NCBI GenBank assembly: GCA_902571095.1
Contig: CACGAV010000002.1
Location: 1-64,000, forward strand
DNA length: 64,000 nucleotides
From: an uncultured Pelagibacteraceae bacterium
Lineage (GTDB): Bacteria > Pseudomonadota > Alphaproteobacteria > Pelagibacterales > Pelagibacteraceae
Direction of reading: 5' to 3'
How positions within the stretch are numbered: the stretch's first letter is position 1; every line of letters begins with the position of its first letter. A program made the translations under genes and the position numbers. The notes under the pieces are model-generated. The model worked only from the letters and a program-made list of their open reading frames with translations, was not told where the DNA came from and made no database searches. Below are positions 44,794-52,820 of the stretch, piece by piece.

Positions 44794-45837
44794 TTAAAAT
44801 AATTTTTGGAAATTTCTTCTTTCTCTAGTTTTCCAATTTTCGCGGTGATATGCATCACTAGCAATTAAAGGAAGTACGCTAGTTGCTTCAGCAAATACCA
44901 TTTGTTCTTTGGTAGTATCTACTTTACCCCAGGAACTTGCTTCTTTTAATGTAGAACTGCTACATGCTCCATCCCTAGTATCAGCTACTGTGATTTGTAT
45001 TGCATATTTGTGCATATCAACTTTTTTTCCTAAAAGTTCTGCACAAACAACTGTATCTTGAACAAAATTTTTTGGAACACCTCCTCCAACCATAAATAAT
45101 CCTGAATTTTTCGATTTTAGTTTGATTTCAGTAAGTTCTCTAAATTCTCTTACAGAGTCAATCGTGATATATTTTTTAGGATTTTGTTCCTGATGCATGA
45201 CAAGGCCAAATCCCGCAGAGCTGTCAGTAAATGCAGGGCAAAATATAGGCACATTATAGTCATAGGCTAATTCTATTAAAGAATTTTTCTTTTTTGCGTT
45301 TTTCTTTAAATATTTTCCAATTTCTTTAATAAATTCTCTAGAGGTATACGATTTTGGGGTTAAATTATTTGCAATCTCACATATTGTCTTATCACATACT
45401 TGTAATTGTTCTTCATCAATGTAGGTATCATATATCCTGTCTATATAATTTTCTCGTAAAACCTTATCATCTTGAAACTGATTTCCTTGATAATGTTTAA
45501 AGCCCAAAGCTTCAAAAAAATCCATATCAATAATCGAAGCTCCTGTTGCTACAATTGCATCAACCATATTGAATTTAATCAAATCTGAGTAGAGTTTCAT
45601 ACAACCCGCAGCAGATGTAGATCCTGCAATCGTGAGGAATATTGCACAATCCTTATCTTTTATCATTTCGTTATAAATTTCTGCAGCTTTAGCAGTGTCT
45701 CTTGAGGTAAAAGACATTTTTTTCATAGACTCAATAATTTTTCTTGAGTCAAAAGAGGTGATGTCGATGTGCTGAATTTCTGATTTTAATAATGATTTTT
45801 TATTATGTCCAATTGTCGGATCATTTTTTTTATTCAT
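44794..45837 (-). CDS. Deoxyhypusine synthase family protein (predicted homospermidine-type synthase)
   Basis: FLTIAGSTSAAGCMKLYSDLIKFNMVDAIVATGASI, VPIFCPAFTDSSAGFGLV, FMVGGGVPKNFVQD (candidate catalytic Lys); sits in a polyamine operon. Confidence 0.88.
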   Translation of the reverse strand: MNKKNDPTIGHNKKSLLKSEIQHIDITSFDSRKIIESMKKMSFTSRDTAKAAEIYNEMIKDKDCAIFLTIAGSTSAAGCMKLYSDLIKFNMVDAIVATGASIIDMDFFEALGFKHYQGNQFQDDKVLRENYIDRIYDTYIDEEQLQVCDKTICEIANNLTPKSYTSREFIKEIGKYLKKNAKKKNSLIELAYDYNVPIFCPAFTDSSAGFGLVMHQEQNPKKYITIDSVREFRELTEIKLKSKNSGLFMVGGGVPKNFVQDTVVCAELLGKKVDMHKYAIQITVADTRDGACSSSTLKEASSWGKVDTTKEQMVFAEATSVLPLIASDAYHRENWKTRERRNFQKLF

Positions 45838-47015
45838 TACGCTACTAGGTAATCAACTTTTTTGTCTCGATCGTACATTGACAGAATAGGTTTGTCATTT
45901 ACTTGATAGATGTCATCAGAATAAAAGCCATTAAACTTTGTTCTAAAAGTTGTACCATAGGCCCCAAGTTGTCCTAATTCAATATAATCTCCTTCCCTAA
46001 TATTATTAGGTAAGAAAAAAGGCCCCTTCATATAATCTAAACTATCACATGTAGGACCATAAAAATTAAATGCCGTTAATTTTTTTGAAACTACCCGCCC
46101 ACTTGTTATCATCTTAGATGGTAAAACAAAATTTGGAACCCCAGCATCAAATAAAGACCCATATGTGCCATCGTTTATGTAAAGTTTTTGTTTTTTCTTT
46201 AATAAAATTTTAACTATAGTTGACCCTGCTTCTGCTACAATTGCTCTTCCAGGTTCACAAAAAATTTCTGGAGTTTTCTCTAGTTTAAGTTTGTTCAACC
46301 CTTTTTTGATTTCATTTAAGTAATTTTCTAAAGGCTCAGGAGTTAGGTCTGGATAAATAGATGGAAATCCTCCGCCAATATTAATAACGTCTGGGACAAT
46401 TTTAGTTTTTCTAATAATATTTCCAACTTCTTCTATGCCTTTTGAAAAGGAAATTTTATCCATACACTGGGAACCCACATGAAAACTTAAACCAACTTTT
46501 CTTCCATGTTCTTTTGATAATCTTAACAAACCTAATGCCTCACTAGACAACGCACCAAATTTTCTTGACAAATCGATTTCAGCATGTTCATTAGAAATTG
46601 CTACTCTTACGTATAAATTTAAATCTTTTGCATTTTTTGTTGACTCAAGAATTTTTGAAAGCTCCTCTTTAGTATCCAAAGCAAAATCTCTGACATTATA
46701 ATTAAAATATGCTTCTTTAATACTTTCTCTACTTTTAATAGTATGCATAAAATAAATTTTTACCTTACTATCAATCTTTCTAATTAATTTTACTTCATTA
46801 ATTGAAGCTACATCAAAGTTTTTGATTCCATTATTTATAATAATTTTAATAACTTTCTCGTTTGGATTTGTCTTTACAGCGTAAAGAACTTTTCCAGGAA
46901 AGTTATTTTTAAAAAATTCTACTGACTTTTTGATTGAATTCGGTCTAATACAATAGACCGGATGTTCTGGTTTTAAAGTGTTAACTAATTCGCTAACGCT
47001 ACCAAATTTTCGCAT
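45837..47015 (-). CDS. Fold-III PLP-dependent basic amino acid decarboxylase (ornithine/lysine-type; substrate uncertain)
   Basis: VLYAVKTNPNEKVI (PLP Lys), LSFHVGSQC, INIGGGFPSIY, CEPGRAIVAEAGS, YGPTCDSLDYM. Confidence 0.9.
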   Translation of the reverse strand: MRKFGSVSELVNTLKPEHPVYCIRPNSIKKSVEFFKNNFPGKVLYAVKTNPNEKVIKIIINNGIKNFDVASINEVKLIRKIDSKVKIYFMHTIKSRESIKEAYFNYNVRDFALDTKEELSKILESTKNAKDLNLYVRVAISNEHAEIDLSRKFGALSSEALGLLRLSKEHGRKVGLSFHVGSQCMDKISFSKGIEEVGNIIRKTKIVPDVINIGGGFPSIYPDLTPEPLENYLNEIKKGLNKLKLEKTPEIFCEPGRAIVAEAGSTIVKILLKKKQKLYINDGTYGSLFDAGVPNFVLPSKMITSGRVVSKKLTAFNFYGPTCDSLDYMKGPFFLPNNIREGDYIELGQLGAYGTTFRTKFNGFYSDDIYQVNDKPILSMYDRDKKVDYLVA

Positions 47016-47045
47016 ATTTTGTGTTTCCCCCGTTTAATTACACAA

Positions 47046-47079
47046 ATAAGCTTCATAAAATTTAATAAAAAAAGCTTAT
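47046..47079. repeat. Inverted repeat upstream of regA
   Basis: ATAAGCTT (47046-47053) / AAGCTTAT (47072-47079), 18-nt spacer, immediately before TATAAT (47079-47084). Confidence 0.6.
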
Positions 47080-47174
47080 ATAATTTCGCTTTTAATGATT
47101 TTGACCCCCATGTAAAGAAAATAATGCATCAATGTCGCATTTCAAATAAGACAATCATCACTACATCAGTTAAT

Positions 47175-47756
47175 ATGAATTCGATGAATAAAAGTAAAGA
47201 ATCACCTCAAAGTTTAAATATTTCTGACTTCGAGGATAAATCGTTGTTGATCGTAGACGATGACGATCCGTTAAGACTTAGATTAGCCAGAGCAATGGAA
47301 AAGAAAGGTTTTGCCGTTAAGGACGCAAAAAACGTTGATAATGCTATAAAAATGGTCAACTCATTACCTCCAAAATTTGCCCTAGTGGATCTGAGACTAG
47401 AGGATGGAAGTGGTTTAGACGTTGTAGAGGCCATTTCAAAGGCCAGAAAGGATAGCAGAATAGTAATGTTAACTGGATACGGGAATCTACCCACTGCTGT
47501 AGCAGCAGTTAAAGCAGGGGCTATAGACTATATATCTAAGCCTGTTGATGCAGATAACGTCGAGTCCGCCCTCTTGGCAGCCCCAAACGCAAAAGCGAGC
47601 CCACCAGAAAATCCTATGTCAGCTGATAGAGTAAAATGGGAACATATACACAGGGTATTTGAGCTTTGTAATAGGAACGTTTCTGAGACTGCAAGAAGAT
47701 TGAAAATGCACAGAAGAACACTCCAAAGGATCCTATCTAAAAGATCGCCACGTTAA
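47175..47756 (+). CDS. regA: RegA/PrrA/ActR-type response regulator
   Basis: SLLIVDDDDPLRLRLARAMEKKGF, DLRLEDGSGLDVV, C-terminal HTH WEHIHRVFELCNRNVSETARRLKMHRRTLQRILSKRSPR. Confidence 0.94.
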   Translation: MNSMNKSKESPQSLNISDFEDKSLLIVDDDDPLRLRLARAMEKKGFAVKDAKNVDNAIKMVNSLPPKFALVDLRLEDGSGLDVVEAISKARKDSRIVMLTGYGNLPTAVAAVKAGAIDYISKPVDADNVESALLAAPNAKASPPENPMSADRVKWEHIHRVFELCNRNVSETARRLKMHRRTLQRILSKRSPR

Positions 47757-48301
47757 TTTCTTAATTTCAATATTTTTGGAACCAAAATAGCTAATAAGAG
47801 TACTTTGAAAACTTCAGCTAGTAAAAATGGTTGAGCACCAAGTTCGAATATAGGTTTTTCCCACCCTATTATAGATCCTAACCAAAGCAATCCAAATAAG
47901 TAAATAAAACTGACTGAAAAGACTAATTTTAAAAAATTCTTAAATAGATTGTTATCAAATTTAAAAAATCCAGAAAAGAAAACAGCAAATAAAAATCCAA
48001 TTAAATAACCCATCGTAGGTCCAGTAAAGTATATTAAACCTACCCCTTTTTCCGGAGTACCAGCAAAAACTGGTAATCCAGCAATTCCCTCTATTAAATA
48101 TAAAGATACTGTAAATAGGCCTAATTTCCATCCATATGCAATTCCTAAAAGTAGAACAACAAAAGTTTGCATTGTCATTGGTACTGGCCAAAAAGGTATC
48201 TTAATTTTTGCTGACAAAGCTAAAAGTACTGTTCCTAGAATAGCCAAAAACAAACTCTTTATTAAAGAAATTTCTTTTAAATTTTTAATTAGATCCATCA
48301 T
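47753..48301 (-). CDS. bioY: Biotin transporter substrate-binding membrane protein BioY
   Basis: IPFWPVPMTMQTFVVLLLGIAYGWKLGLFTVSLYLIEGIAGLPVFAG. Confidence 0.94.
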   Translation of the reverse strand: MMDLIKNLKEISLIKSLFLAILGTVLLALSAKIKIPFWPVPMTMQTFVVLLLGIAYGWKLGLFTVSLYLIEGIAGLPVFAGTPEKGVGLIYFTGPTMGYLIGFLFAVFFSGFFKFDNNLFKNFLKLVFSVSFIYLFGLLWLGSIIGWEKPIFELGAQPFLLAEVFKVLLLAILVPKILKLRN

Positions 48302-48331
48302 TGTATTCTTACTTTTTATTTAAAGAAAAAT

Positions 48332-49258
48332 CTACTTATTTGTTACCTGAAGAAATATATCTTCTAAATCTCCATCCTCTGTTGAAATATCCTGTATTTC
48401 AGCATTATTTTTTACAACATCTATTATTTGATCAAATTTAAATTTATTTTTATCGTAGTTCGCTAGTATTTGAGATCCATTTTTAGTAAATTTTACTCCA
48501 TTAAGTTTAATTTTCTCAAATCCATTTAAATTTACCACTTTAAATTTAATAGTTTTGTTTTCAACGCGTTCTAGCAATTTTTCAGTTGTATCCAAAGCAA
48601 CAAGGTTACCTTTATTAATAATTGCAATTCTATCACACATTTCTTGAGCTTCACTTAAATTGTGTGTTGTTAAAATAATTGTAACGCCAAGTTTATTTAA
48701 CTCTTTTACATTTTTCCAAAGATTTTTTTTTAATTCAACATCTACTCCAGCACTAGGCTCATCTAAAACAAGAATCGGTGGCTGATGTACCATAGCCTTT
48801 GCAATTAAAAGTCTTCTTTTCATTCCTCCAGATAAACTCCTGGCATATGAATTAGCCTGTTTTTCTAGAGAGACCATTTTCAAAATCAAATCTGTAATCC
48901 TTTCATCTTTTTTAACTCCATATAAACCAGCTTGAAGTTCGAGCAATTTTTTAGGACTAAAAAAAGCATCAAGGTTTACTTCTTGAGGAACTATCCCTAT
49001 CGATGCTCTTACTTGTCTTGGGTTTTCATCCAGATTAAAACCCCACACATTAACTTTTCCAGAGCTTTTTTCGACAGTGCCTCCAAGAATATTTAAAAAA
49101 GTTGTCTTTCCAGCACCATTAGGACCTAAAAGCCCAAAAATTTCACCAACCTTCACTTCCAGGTTTAGTTTATTTAATGCCAAAATAGACTTCTCTTGTG
49201 TATTCTTTTTAGAATAAATTTTAATTAGATTATTTGCTGATAATGCAATTTTATTCAT
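48332..49258 (-). CDS. ABC transporter ATP-binding protein (ABC-2/YadG-like)
   Basis: GLLGPNGAGKTTFLNILGG, ARSLSGGMKRRLLIAKAMVHQPPILVLDEPSAGVD. Confidence 0.92.
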   Translation of the reverse strand: MNKIALSANNLIKIYSKKNTQEKSILALNKLNLEVKVGEIFGLLGPNGAGKTTFLNILGGTVEKSSGKVNVWGFNLDENPRQVRASIGIVPQEVNLDAFFSPKKLLELQAGLYGVKKDERITDLILKMVSLEKQANSYARSLSGGMKRRLLIAKAMVHQPPILVLDEPSAGVDVELKKNLWKNVKELNKLGVTIILTTHNLSEAQEMCDRIAIINKGNLVALDTTEKLLERVENKTIKFKVVNLNGFEKIKLNGVKFTKNGSQILANYDKNKFKFDQIIDVVKNNAEIQDISTEDGDLEDIFLQVTNK

Positions 49259-49262
49259 AATT

Positions 49263-49301
49263 GATATTATAATATCTTTAAAAAATTAATGTATCATTAA
49301 T
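49263..49301. repeat. Two adjacent palindromes in the polA upstream region
   Basis: GATATTATAATATC (49263-49276, perfect 14-bp palindrome) and ATTAATG-TAT-CATTAAT (49285-49301). Confidence 0.7.
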
Positions 49302-49303
49302 CT

Positions 49304-52066
49304 ATGAATGAAATTAAAAAAACAGATCATTTCTATCTAGTCGATGGTTCGGGTTATATTTTTAGGGCTTATTATGCATTACCACCATTATCGAGAAAAA
49401 GTGATGGCCTTCCAACAGGAGCAGTGAGTGGATTTAGCAATATGCTTTTTAAACTATTAGAAGACTCAAGATCAGATGACTCAAAAAATAAACCTACACA
49501 CTTTGCTGTGATATTCGACTCAGCGAGAAAAAATTTTAGAAATGAGATCTATAAAGAATATAAAGCAAACAGATCTGACCCACCAGATGATCTGGCGCCG
49601 CAATTTGAATACATAAGAAAAGCTGTTGAGGCTTTTAATGTACCTTCGATTGAACAAATAAATTACGAAGCTGATGATTTGATAGCAACATACTGTAAAC
49701 AAATAATTAATCTTGGGGCAAAAGTTACAATTATTTCTTCAGACAAAGATCTAATGCAATTAGTATCTAAAGATGTGAGGCTTTTTGATCCAATGAAAAG
49801 TAAAGTAATTGAGGAGAAAGAGGTAAAAGAAAAATTTGGTGTAAAACCAAATCAAGTAATTGATGTTCAATCTTTAGCAGGAGACTCTTCCGACAATATA
49901 CCTGGGGTTCCAGGTATAGGAATTAAGACAGCAGCAGAATTAATTAATAAATATGAAAATCTTGATAATCTTTTAAAAAACGTAGAAGAAATAAAACAAA
50001 AAAAAAGAAAAGAAACCATTTTAGAAAATAAAAAGTTAGCACTTATTAGTAAAAAACTTGTAACTTTAAAAGATGATGTTCCTGTAAAAAATAAAGTTGA
50101 GGACTTTTTAATTAAAGATGTAAAAAAAGATAAACTTTACAATTTTTTAAGAGATATGGAGTTTAATAGACTTCTTAGTCAAGCGATAAGTTTTTACGGA
50201 GAATCAGATAAAAAAATAGAAAAAAAAGATTTTGGAAAAAATAAGATTAATTTAAAAAATTACGAAACCATTTATACTGAAAAGCAATTAAAAAAATGGA
50301 CTGCCGTTTTAAGTGAACAAAAATTGATTTCAGTCGATACCGAAACATCTTCCCTAAACCCCTTGGAAGCAGATTTAGTTGGTGTATCTTTTTGCTATGA
50401 AAATGGTAAAGCGTGCTATATACCGCTTAAAAATAAAAAAGAAAAATGTTTAGACCCTGCACTAGTTTTAAACGAAATCTGTAAGGTTTTAGAAGATAAA
50501 AGTATAAAAAAAATTGGTCAAAATATAAAATTTGACTACATAATTTTTAAAAGAAATAACATCAAATTAAATTCTATAGAAGATACTATGTTAGCCTCAT
50601 ATACTTTAGATGCTGGTTTGAACAGACATAATCTAGATACTTTATCCGAAATTCATCTAGGTCATAAGACAATTTCATTTAAAGATTTAGTTGGATCAGG
50701 AAAAAACAAGATTACCTTTGAAGATGTAGAATTAAAAAAAGCAACTGAGTATGCGGGCGAAGATGCTGATGTTACTTTTAGGCTTTATGAATTATTTAAG
50801 AAAAGATTGGACAAAGAAAAGCTTACTAAAATTTATGAGATTTTTGAAAAACCAATGCTGGAATTACTCGCAACAATTGAGATGAATGGTGTTAAGGTTG
50901 ATAAAAATTATTTGAAAAGACTTTCCAAAAAATTTTCAGGTAAAATAGTTAAGATTGAAAAAGAAATATATTCTATTGCAAAAAAAGAATTTAATATAGG
51001 TTCGCCAAAACAACTTGGCGAAATCATTTACAATGATTTAAAAATTGCAAATTTGAAAAAGACCAAAAAAGGTAGCCTTGCAACCAACGCCAAGATTTTG
51101 GAAGATTTAGCTCTAAAAGGTCATAAGTTTCCTAATTTAGTTTTAGATTGGAGGCAATTATCAAAATTAAAAAACACATATTCAGATGCTTTACAGGATC
51201 ACATAAATTTAAAAACTAATAGAGTGCATACTTCTTTTCTATTAGCTGCCACTAACACTGGAAGATTGGCCTCAAGCGACCCAAATTTACAAAATATACC
51301 AATAAAGACAGAGGATGGCCGAGAGATAAGAAAGGCTTTTATTGCAGAAGAAAATAATGTTTTAATATCTGCTGATTATAATCAGGTAGAGATGAGAATT
51401 TTAGCCGATCTTGCAGACGTAAAGGAATTAAAAAAAGCTTTTAAAAACAACGATGACATCCACAGTATTACTGCTAGTCAAGTATTTGAAATTCCAATTA
51501 AAAAAATAGATAAAGATTTAAGAAGAAAGGCAAAAGCAATTAATTTTGGGATTATTTATGGAATTACACAATATGGACTCGCAAAACAAATCTCAGTATC
51601 AAATAATGAAGCCCAGGATTTTATTAACTCTTATTTTAAAAAATTTCCTGAAATAAAAGAATATATGCAATCGACAATAAGATTTTGTAGAAAAAATGGA
51701 TATGTGAATAATATATTTGGCAGAAGAATTCACCTTAGGGGAATAAATGACAAAAATTTTAGTATAAGAAGCTTTCAAGAAAGAGCAGCAATTAATGCAC
51801 CGATTCAAAGTTCTGCTGCTGATATTATAAGGTTAGCTATGATAAAAATATATGATTTATTTATTTCAGGCAAAATATATGATGCAAAAATGCTTTTGCA
51901 AATACATGACGAATTAGTTTTTGAAAGTTCAAAAAATAATCAACATGCTGTTGAAAAAGTTGTTAAAAAAGCAATGGAGTCAATTTCAAGCTCAGAACAT
52001 CATATGTTTACAATTCCATTAGATGTTAACATTAAATCAGGTAATAATTGGGACGAAGCACACTAA
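49304..52066 (+). CDS. polA: DNA polymerase I
   Basis: 5'-3' exonuclease (YLVDGSGYIFRAYYALPPL), 3'-5' exo (SVDTETSSLNPLEADLVGVSF), pol domain (SADYNQVEMRILADLADV, QIHDELVFE). Confidence 0.97.
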   Translation: MNEIKKTDHFYLVDGSGYIFRAYYALPPLSRKSDGLPTGAVSGFSNMLFKLLEDSRSDDSKNKPTHFAVIFDSARKNFRNEIYKEYKANRSDPPDDLAPQFEYIRKAVEAFNVPSIEQINYEADDLIATYCKQIINLGAKVTIISSDKDLMQLVSKDVRLFDPMKSKVIEEKEVKEKFGVKPNQVIDVQSLAGDSSDNIPGVPGIGIKTAAELINKYENLDNLLKNVEEIKQKKRKETILENKKLALISKKLVTLKDDVPVKNKVEDFLIKDVKKDKLYNFLRDMEFNRLLSQAISFYGESDKKIEKKDFGKNKINLKNYETIYTEKQLKKWTAVLSEQKLISVDTETSSLNPLEADLVGVSFCYENGKACYIPLKNKKEKCLDPALVLNEICKVLEDKSIKKIGQNIKFDYIIFKRNNIKLNSIEDTMLASYTLDAGLNRHNLDTLSEIHLGHKTISFKDLVGSGKNKITFEDVELKKATEYAGEDADVTFRLYELFKKRLDKEKLTKIYEIFEKPMLELLATIEMNGVKVDKNYLKRLSKKFSGKIVKIEKEIYSIAKKEFNIGSPKQLGEIIYNDLKIANLKKTKKGSLATNAKILEDLALKGHKFPNLVLDWRQLSKLKNTYSDALQDHINLKTNRVHTSFLLAATNTGRLASSDPNLQNIPIKTEDGREIRKAFIAEENNVLISADYNQVEMRILADLADVKELKKAFKNNDDIHSITASQVFEIPIKKIDKDLRRKAKAINFGIIYGITQYGLAKQISVSNNEAQDFINSYFKKFPEIKEYMQSTIRFCRKNGYVNNIFGRRIHLRGINDKNFSIRSFQERAAINAPIQSSAADIIRLAMIKIYDLFISGKIYDAKMLLQIHDELVFESSKNNQHAVEKVVKKAMESISSSEHHMFTIPLDVNIKSGNNWDEAH

Positions 52067-52076
52067 TGCCTAAATT

Positions 52077-52104
52077 TTGACAATTTATTTTAAACTATTA
52101 TAAA
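52077..52104 (+). promoter_or_regulatory. Predicted chvI promoter TTGACA-N16-TATAAA
   Basis: TTGACA 52077-52082 and TATAAA 52099-52104, upstream of ATG 52122. Confidence 0.6.
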
Positions 52105-52121
52105 GTCTATAGGATACGCAC

Positions 52122-52820
52122 ATGTCAAAAACAATAGCTCTGGTAGACGATGATAGAAATATTCTAACTGGAATAAGTATGGCTTTGGAAAGAGAAGGCT
52201 TTAAGGTTCAAACCTATATTGATGGAGAAAGTGCTTTGGTGGGATTATCAAGGAATCCTCCAGATCTAGCAGTTGTAGATATTAAAATGCCAAGAATGGA
52301 TGGAGAAGAGTTATTAAAAAAAATAAGAAAAAAAATGTCTATTCCAATAATTTTTTTAACCTCAAAGGATGAAGAAGTTGACGAGTTATTAGGTTTAAAG
52401 CTAGGAGCAGATGATTTTATAAAAAAATCCGGTGGTTTTTCGATGAAGGTCTTAATTGAGAGAATTAGAGTTCAATTAAGAAAAAAAACTAATCCAAATG
52501 ATGACTCAAAAAATTTGATATCTCATGGAAAACTAAAACTTGATCCCAATCAACTCGAGTGTGAGTGGAACGGAAAGTCATTACCAGAAAAGCTTACAAC
52601 TACAGAATTTTTAATAGTCAAAGAATTAGCCCAAAGGCCAGGTGTTATAAAAGAACGAGCTCATTTAATGGATATAGCCTATAAGGAAAACACCGATATA
52701 GAAGATAGAACTATTGATAGTCATATTAAAAGAATTAGAAAAAAATTTAAAAAAGTTGATGAAAAATTCTCCTCAATAGAAACTCGTTATGGCAGTGGCT
52801 ATAGATGGAATATTAATTAA
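52122..52820 (+). CDS. chvI: ChvI-type response regulator
   Basis: [48 protein letters not shown], winged-helix C-terminus [13 protein letters not shown]. Confidence 0.92.
   Translation: MSKTIALVDDDRNILTGISMALEREGFKVQTYIDGESALVGLSRNPPDLAVVDIKMPRMDGEELLKKIRKKMSIPIIFLTSKDEEVDELLGLKLGADDFIKKSGGFSMKVLIERIRVQLRKKTNPNDDSKNLISHGKLKLDPNQLECEWNGKSLPEKLTTTEFLIVKELAQRPGVIKERAHLMDIAYKENTDIEDRTIDSHIKRIRKKFKKVDEKFSSIETRYGSGYRWNIN

Noticed and set aside
44794-45837. True deoxyhypusine (eIF5A) modification system
   Set aside because: Bacteria have no eIF5A and no target gene is visible; polyamine operon context points to small-molecule aminobutyl transfer instead.
47019-47174. N-terminal extension of RegA as given in the ORF track
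   Set aside because: Begins at a TTG 3 nt from the divergent gene start, is not receiver-like, and overlaps a plausible promoter/inverted repeat; conserved protein starts near 47175.
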